The notes beneath the pieces were generated by a model that had not been told where the DNA came from, did no database searches, and worked only from the letters and a program-made list of their open reading frames with translations. The position numbers and the translations under genes were made by a program. Below are positions 59,162-64,000 of a stretch of 64,000 nt of DNA, piece by piece; position 1 is the first letter of the stretch, and every line of letters starts with the position of its first letter. The DNA is from Roseiarcus sp963824475 (GTDB taxonomy: Bacteria; Pseudomonadota; Alphaproteobacteria; Rhizobiales; Beijerinckiaceae): assembly GCA_963824475.1 (NCBI GenBank), contig CAWGPR010000012.1, positions 620,001-684,000 of the forward strand, given 5' to 3'.

Positions 59162-60220
59162 GAGCATGATGTTTTCAAGCTTGTCCGTATCCGGCGTTTT
59201 TGAAGTAGTTGGCGCACTCTTTGGCGGTGTAGGCGCCGAGCAGCTCGCCGACGGCCGCGACGACCGTCTCGAGAGTTCGCGCCGCCGCCTTGCGCAAGAG
59301 ATGCTTGAACTTGGCGAAGACTTGTTCGATCGGGTTGAGATCGGGCGAGTATTTGGGGAGGAAGAACAGCTTTGCCCCGGCCGAGCGGATGGCTTGGCGA
59401 ACCGCCTCGCTCTTGTGGCTGCCGAGGTTGTCCATGATCACCAAATCGCCTGGCTTAAGCGTGGGGGCCAGCGCCTTCTCGACATAGGTTCGAAAGCCTT
59501 CGCCGTTGATCGGACCGTCGATGAGCCACGGCGCCTCGATGCGGTCGTGACGAAGCGCGGCGACAAAGGTCATGGTTTGCCAATGGCCATGAGGAACTTT
59601 GGCCACCAATCGTTCGCCTTTGGGCGCCCAGCCGCGCAGCGGCTCCATGTTGGTCTTCGTCCAGAGTCTGCCTCCGCGAAGGCGGAGGTCTCGTCGATGA
59701 ACACCAGGCGCTTGGGGTCGATCCGGCTCTGGCGCTTCGTCCACTGGGCGCGCCGCCGCGCCACGTCAGGCCGATCGCGTTCGCTGGCGACGACGGTTTT
59801 TTTTGAAGCTGAGCTTCTCGGCGTGAACGAAATTCCACACCGATCGATAATCGACCTTAAGGCCGCGCTCCGCGAGTTCGGCCGCCAGGCCGCGCAAGGT
59901 GAAGGCGCCGTCCCGGACACGCCGCGCCAGAAAGGCCGCGTGCTCGCCGGCGATCGCCTTGGGCTTGCGTCCGCCCATCCGGCCGGGCGCGACGCTCCCC
60001 GTCTCCCCAAACCGCCGCACCCAATTGATCACCGTGCTTGGCGCGACCCCGAAGCGCGCCGCCAATTCACGCCGCGACAGCCCCTCCTTCAAAACCGCGG
60101 CCACCGCACGCTCGCGAAGATCGATCGAATAAGGCTTTGCCATCCCATGCTGGCCTCCTGCAAAGCCAGCACGGTGAATCAGAACGACGCTGATTCGGGA
60201 ATCCCCCTCAATTCAGCCCC
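59162..60220 (-). mobile_element. IS630-family element, copy 4, right end unclear
   Basis: The left end starts GAGCATGATGTTTTCAAG after TA (59160-59161) in CTAG. The transposase occupies 59175-60143. No matching inverted repeat was found on the right; a hairpin GAATCAG/CTGATTC (60176-60196) lies there, and copy 5 begins at about 60237. The right end is probably eroded or replaced. Confidence 0.65.
59175..60143 (-). pseudogene. IS630-family transposase, disrupted
   Basis: N-terminal frame MAKPYSIDLRERAVAAVLKE to EKLSFKK. A frame change at eight A residues (near 59800-59807) leads into TVVASERDRPDVARRRAQWT and RLVFIDET. There about 23 extra bases, including the palindrome CTCCGCCTTCGCGGAG, separate DET from TKTNMEPLRGWAPKGERLVA. 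The remaining DDE core (LVIMDNLGSHKSEAV, YSPDLNPIEQVFAKFKHLLR) is intact to 59175. The insertion breaks the frame, so the copy is inactive. Confidence 0.78.
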
Positions 60221-60236
60221 AGCGCAGGACACTCGA

Positions 60237-61273
60237 GTGTCCTGATCGGCAAATATATGCGATTCTCTGCGCGTGTTGGCGCGGAGGATGGCGATGGGCA
60301 AGACGGCGGTTGGGATCGATTTGACCGACAGCGAGCGGCGCGAACTTGAGAGCCTTGCGTCGCGGCGCAAGACCGCGCAGGGGCTGGCCCAACGGGCGCG
60401 CATCGTCTTGCACGCGGCGGAAGGGGTGGAAAACAAGGACATCAGCCTGCGGGTGGGCGCAGCCCCCAACACGGTCGGAAAATGGCGGCGCCGGTTCGCC
60501 GAACATCGGATGGCGGGTCTTTATGACGAGCCCCGTCCCGGCGCGCCGCGCCAGATCGGCGATGACGAGGTCGCCGAGGTCGTTTCAAGCTCTCAACCGA
60601 TCCTCTGTTCGTCGAGAAGGTGCGCGATATCGTCGGGCTTTATCTGTCGCCGCCGGAGCGCGCGCTGGTTCTTTGCGTCGACGAAAAGAGCCAGATCCAG
60701 GCGCTGGACCGAACGCAGCCGCTTTTGCCGATGCGCCCGGGCCAGATCGAGCGGCGCACCCACGACTATGCGCGTCACCGAACGCTGAGCCTGTTCGCTG
60801 CTCTCGACGCCGCCACCGGCAAGGTCATCGGGCGCTGCTATCCCCGTCATCGCGGACGCGAGTTCCTGAGCTTCCTGCGCGAGATCGAGCGCAATGTCCC
60901 GCGCGGCCTCGACGTCCGCCTCGTGATGGACAACTACGCCACCCACAAGACCGCGCCGATCCGAAAGTGGCTCGGCGCGCGGCCGAGATGGCATGTTCAC
61001 TTCACCCCGACCGCCAGCTCCTGGGTCAATCAGGTCGAACGCTTGTTCGCCGACGTCACCGAAAAGCAAATCCGCCGCGGCGTCCACCGCTCAACCGCGG
61101 AATTGGAAGCCGCGATCCGAGCCTATCTCGACGCCGTCAACGCCGACCCAAAGCCCTTCCGCTGGACCAAATCCGCCGACGATAGCCTCGCCGCCATAAA
61201 ACGCTTCTGTCTCAAAACCCTCGAAATCGCCTCCGCCCACGCCAAAATCGCACAAAACTCAGAACCAGGACAC
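60237..61273 (+). mobile_element. IS630-family element, copy 5
   Basis: Inverted ends GTGTCCTG (60237-60244) and CAGGACAC (61266-61273); the right flank is TA in CTAG (61274-61275). The left flank is TCGA rather than CTAG and is itself preceded by CAGGACAC (60225-60232), so two element ends face each other there. Confidence 0.65.
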
Positions 61274-61276
61274 TAG
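60294..61276 (+). pseudogene. IS630-family transposase with internal deletion
   Basis: It begins MGKTAVGIDLTDSERRELES, with the helix-turn-helix KDISLRVGAAPNTVGKWRRR. Near 60582, after DDEVAEVV, a deletion removes the next forty or so residues expected from relatives and shifts the frame. The sequence resumes with FKLSTDPLFVEKVRDIVGLY and the full catalytic core LVLCVDEKSQIQALDRTQPL, VRLVMDNYATHKTAPI and PTASSWVNQVERLF. The stop TAG at 61274-61276 is formed by the target TA plus the following G. Inactive. Confidence 0.78.
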
Positions 61277-61366
61277 ACTAGCAGACGGCCCAAGTCTTTG
61301 TGACATGGCCGTCCTGCTTTCGGACAATAACCGCTCTCGGATCGCCGTCCTGGGCTGCGTGGCCGA

Positions 61367-62173
61367 TCAAATCCCCGCGTACCACTCGTAGCCGCGGTCC
61401 TCCCAGAATCCGCCGTGGCCGCGTGAGATACGGGCGAAATCATCGATCGCCTCGATGCGCATGATGTACTTCGCCATTTTGTAGCCGAGCTGACGCTCGA
61501 CCCTAAGCCTCAGCGGCGCGCCATGCTCGACCTTGAGCAGGGCGTAATTCATCTCGTAAGCAAGGATGGTCTGCGGATGAAAGGCGTCGATCAGTCCGAT
61601 CGTCTCGTAGTAGCGGCCGGTGTTGTCGGTCGTTTCTTCGAGCGTGTCGGCGCAGAAGAAGGCGATATAGCGCGCCTGCGGCTTCAGGCCGGCCGCGTTG
61701 AGCAGAGCCGACAATTGGACCCCCTTCCATTGGCCGACGCAGCTCCAGCCCTCGACGCAATCATGGCGGGTGATCTGCGAGCGGGAGGGCAGGGCGCGCA
61801 ATTCCGCGAGCGAGAGCTTCATCGGCCGCTCGACAAGGCCCCCGACCTCCAATTTCCAGTCCTTAAATCCGCCCTGGCGCAGGGCGACATATGCGGGATC
61901 CTCCGGGTCGATGGAGCCGTTCGGCTTGAAATAGGACGAGATCGCGCCAGGCGGAAATTCTGGTGCCAGCGCCGTTTGGGGCCCGAGCAAGGCGCGCTGA
62001 ACCGCCTTGGTCAGCGCCTCGGCCTTCTCCAGGATCGATAGCGCCGCCGGCGAGCCCGTATCGAAGCTGCAAGCCGAGAGAGGAGCGGCCGCAGCGCCGA
62101 CCCCCAGGCCAATAAGCAGCTTGCGGCGGGTGAGGCGCGGTTGTGTCGGGCGGATGAGGCGGTCGTGGCTCAT
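61367..62173 (-). CDS. Tat-exported molybdopterin oxidoreductase (sulfite-oxidase fold)
   Basis: Moco-binding protein of the sulfite oxidase/MsrP superfamily, 268 residues. A Tat motif TRRKLLIGLGVGAAAAPLSAC ends in a lipobox-like LSAC (Cys35), so it may be a periplasmic lipoprotein. The Moco-ligand Cys139 is in ITRHDCVEGWSC. DVxxG-type support motifs include LEVGGLVERPMKLSLAELRA and the late YEMNYALLKVEHGAPLRLRV. Its start overlaps the cytochrome b stop (ATGA), so the two form an oxidoreductase pair. Substrate (sulfite, methionine sulfoxide or other) unknown. Confidence 0.88.
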   Translation of the reverse strand: MSHDRLIRPTQPRLTRRKLLIGLGVGAAAAPLSACSFDTGSPAALSILEKAEALTKAVQRALLGPQTALAPEFPPGAISSYFKPNGSIDPEDPAYVALRQGGFKDWKLEVGGLVERPMKLSLAELRALPSRSQITRHDCVEGWSCVGQWKGVQLSALLNAAGLKPQARYIAFFCADTLEETTDNTGRYYETIGLIDAFHPQTILAYEMNYALLKVEHGAPLRLRVERQLGYKMAKYIMRIEAIDDFARISRGHGGFWEDRGYEWYAGI

Positions 62174-63015
62174 TGCTGAGGCTCCTTGATCCGATAGCGG
62201 CCGGTGATCATCGAGCGCAGATTGTTGATGGGGCCGGAGAGGACCACCATCACCAGATGCACCACGATGAACAGAACAAGGTAGGTCGCGAGCAGAAAAT
62301 GCACGGCGCGCGCCGCCTGCCGTCCGTGGAACAGCGTAAGCAGCCACGGGAAGGCCGCGTCGACCGCCGGCGACATGGTCAGTCCCGCAAGGATGAGGAT
62401 CGGAAAAGCGATCGCGACGCTTAAGTACGCGAGCTTCTGCAGTACGTTGTAATGCAGCGCCTCGTCGCCTGAGGGAAACCGCAGCCGCAGGTGATCAACA
62501 ATCGCGTGCGGGATCGCCCTTAAGTCGGCGAGACTCGGCCAGAGGTCGCGAATATGACGGCCGAGGATCAGGTTCGCGAAATAGACGAGCCCATTGAGCA
62601 CCAGAATCCAGGCGAAGAAGAAATGCCAGCGGCGTCCCATCGCCAAATCCTGATAAGGCGGCAGGGTGGCCCAGGAGGGAAAGCCATGCTCTTCCAGTTC
62701 GCCATCGTCTCCACGCGAGGCGCCGAGCACGCCCGTCGTGTCGAAGGCGTGTCCGAAGATGGTCGTCACGCCCGCGGTCGGATCTCCATTGTCGTTCTCG
62801 CGCGCCGAGAGTGAGAAGAAGGGGCGGGTGAAATTGGTCGTCTGCCCCCAGGTCAGCTGCGGGTCGGCGTTGAAGATCTGCATCCCGCTCATCAAGAGCG
62901 CGACAAAGCAGATCGCATTGACCCAGTGGCAAACGCGCACGAGCGCGGAATGTCTGACGATGACCCGGGCCGCCGGCGCGTGGCGCACGGGCAGGGCGGA
63001 GGAAATAGACGTCAA
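62170..63015 (-). CDS. cytochrome b561-type membrane subunit
   Basis: Di-heme cytochrome b that passes electrons between the quinone pool and the periplasmic Moco protein encoded next. About 281 residues with four main helices and His candidates in VRHSALVRVCHWVNAICFVA, WHFFFAWILVLNGLVYFANL, LHYNVLQKLAYLSVAIAFPI and ARAVHFLLATYLVLFIVVHL. The long frame opens at 63186 but its first 57 residues are highly charged. A TTG at 63015, eight bases after GGAG, is my preferred start. Confidence 0.82.
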   Translation of the reverse strand: MTSISSALPVRHAPAARVIVRHSALVRVCHWVNAICFVALLMSGMQIFNADPQLTWGQTTNFTRPFFSLSARENDNGDPTAGVTTIFGHAFDTTGVLGASRGDDGELEEHGFPSWATLPPYQDLAMGRRWHFFFAWILVLNGLVYFANLILGRHIRDLWPSLADLRAIPHAIVDHLRLRFPSGDEALHYNVLQKLAYLSVAIAFPILILAGLTMSPAVDAAFPWLLTLFHGRQAARAVHFLLATYLVLFIVVHLVMVVLSGPINNLRSMITGRYRIKEPQQ

Positions 63016-63219
63016 TGCCAAGTCTCCAGTAGGCGGGTTGAGGCCTCGGTCGTCAATACGTTCGCGCTTGGCCAAGCGTTTCGCCCGGGAATCGTGATTT
63101 TTGTTTGGCGCCTTTTTACGGCCGGCCGTGAAACCTCGCGGGGAGCGCTCCGTAACCCATTCACGCCGATCGAAGGCGAACGACACAGCGATCGGTTCGA
63201 ACGATCAACGGAGAGAACG

Positions 63220-63633
63220 ATGAACGCCAAGATTTTGTGCCGCACTGCGGCATTCGCCGCTGGATTTGGCCTCGCCGCGCCCTCCTTTGTCATGCCAGCT
63301 TTGGCCGAAATGACCAAGATGGTGGGCGGCGCGCCGATGTATCCGTCCAAGAACATCATCGAGAACGGCCTTCAGAGGTTGGACGAGGAGAAACGCGCGA
63401 TCGTGTTGCTCGCCTATCACCGCGGCTTAAGCCGCGAGGCGCTCGCCAAACGCTTCGGGCGGCCGCTCGCGACGATCAAAACTTGGCTGCATCGCAGCCT
63501 TGGCAAGCCGTCCGGGCCGCCCGTTTTTTTGGCCAAGCTAATCCCGGTCCAGCCCCGAGATCCGGCTGCCGGTTCGGCGTTTGTAAACCCCACGACATGG
63601 GCGGCCCACGATTGTTGGCGCAAGGGCGGCTGA
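63220..63633 (+). pseudogene. fasciclin / ECF-sigma region 4 chimera
   Basis: An open frame of 137 codons made of two unrelated parts. Residues 1-50 are a signal peptide (MNAKILCRTAAFAAGFGLAA) and the start of a fasciclin domain (MTKMVGGAPMYPSKNIIEN). Residues 51-95 match ECF sigma factor region 4 (LQRLDEEKRAIVLLAYHRGL, SREALAKRFGRPLATIKTWL, HRSL). The tail is unassigned. A deletion between a fasciclin gene and a downstream sigma-factor gene would produce this. GGAGAG precedes the ATG, so the chimera may be expressed and exported. Confidence 0.7.
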
Positions 63634-63735
63634 AGTAATAATTTATGTATCGTAAAATATAATTTACGTGAGCTTCTTGCATAATCCCTTGAGCGAGGTG
63701 AATTTTCCTGCGCCGGGCGGGTGCACCTAGCTGGG

Positions 63736-64000
63736 TCAGGCAGGGGCGGTCCTGTAGTCGACGACACGGATGATCTGATCGACGGCGAGGGCGACGATGC
63801 CGAACATGAGATGGCATTTGACCTTGAGTGCGCCGCGGACGCGGAGAAATCTGGCGCCGAACTCGTCTTTCAGACGGGCGTTGACGCGTTCGGCCATGGT
63901 GCGGAAATCGTAGATCAGGTCGTCGAAGTCGGGCCTGTGGATGAGCTTCAGGCGCTCGACTTCGCGGCCCCATTCGGCCTTGGCTTGGTGGTCGGCGCGA
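63736..64000 (-). pseudogene. transposase, C-terminal part, cut by window edge
   Basis: The minus strand encodes, from the right edge, ADHQAKAEWGREVERLKLIH, RPDFDDLIYDFRTMAERVNA, RLKDEFGARFLRVRGALKVK, CHLMFGIVALAVDQIIRVV and DYRTAPA before a TGA at 63738-63736. This is the C-terminal region of an IS4/IS5/IS1182-like transposase. The 5' end is outside the window, so integrity cannot be judged and 'pseudogene' is provisional; a neighbouring insertion explains the deleted sigma-factor region. Confidence 0.6.

Overview
The window reads as chromosomal DNA of a GC-rich alphaproteobacterium, most likely a member of the Hyphomicrobiales. The evidence is a ctrA gene next to a fliJ-like gene, clustered GANTC (CcrM-type) sites upstream of ctrA, an alphaproteobacterial LexA box (GTTC-N7-GTTC) at dnaE2, a three-gene pntAA-pntAB-pntB set and an SbmA/BacA-related ABC exporter. 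Genus cannot be fixed from the sequence alone. No rRNA, tRNA or CRISPR array was seen.

Positions 1-26.5 kb are an intact housekeeping segment: an EamA permease (cut by the left edge), the SOS polymerase dnaE2, a nucleoside hydrolase, a MATE exporter, an OsmC protein, an alpha/beta hydrolase, pntB/pntAB/pntAA, an NTF2-like protein, fliJ-like, ctrA, gltD/gltB, a threonine aldolase, a secreted Pro-rich protein, hsp20, a META-domain protein and an ABC transporter. Every gene here is one open frame, including the 1569-residue GltB. From 26.9 to 28.0 kb a GtrA protein and a methyltransferase lead into an accessory region.

Positions 28-61 kb are a catabolic island bracketed and cut by five IS630-family elements and one MITE-like repeat. 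A fumarylacetoacetase gene is split exactly at a CTAG by one element. An IclR regulator diverges from an operon of cyclase-family hydrolase, cupin, SDR, a 3-hydroxyacyl-CoA-dehydrogenase/BKACE fusion, a second cupin, a CocE-like protein without the nucleophile serine, and an aryl-alcohol-type dehydrogenase. A convergent minus-strand set repeats part of the theme (3-hydroxyacyl-CoA dehydrogenase, SDR, two cyclases) and is preceded by LysR and M24-peptidase pseudogenes and a liv-type ABC uptake system. Past the third IS, a TPP enzyme, a GlcD-like FAD oxidase, an aldehyde dehydrogenase and an Ldh_2 dehydrogenase form a plus-strand set suited to 2-hydroxyacid -> 2-oxoacid -> aldehyde -> acid chemistry. 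By inference the island imported an acyl, aryl or lactone compound, opened it, and degraded it by beta-keto-acid and 2-oxoacid routes.

The island is decaying. At least eight frameshifts, several gene remnants (MBL hydrolase, tartronate-semialdehyde reductase) and broken transposases lie between 28 and 61 kb, against none in the left 26 kb. The right end (61.3-64 kb) holds a Tat-exported molybdopterin oxidoreductase with its cytochrome b partner, a chimeric fasciclin/sigma-factor ORF made by deletion, and the 3' part of another transposase.
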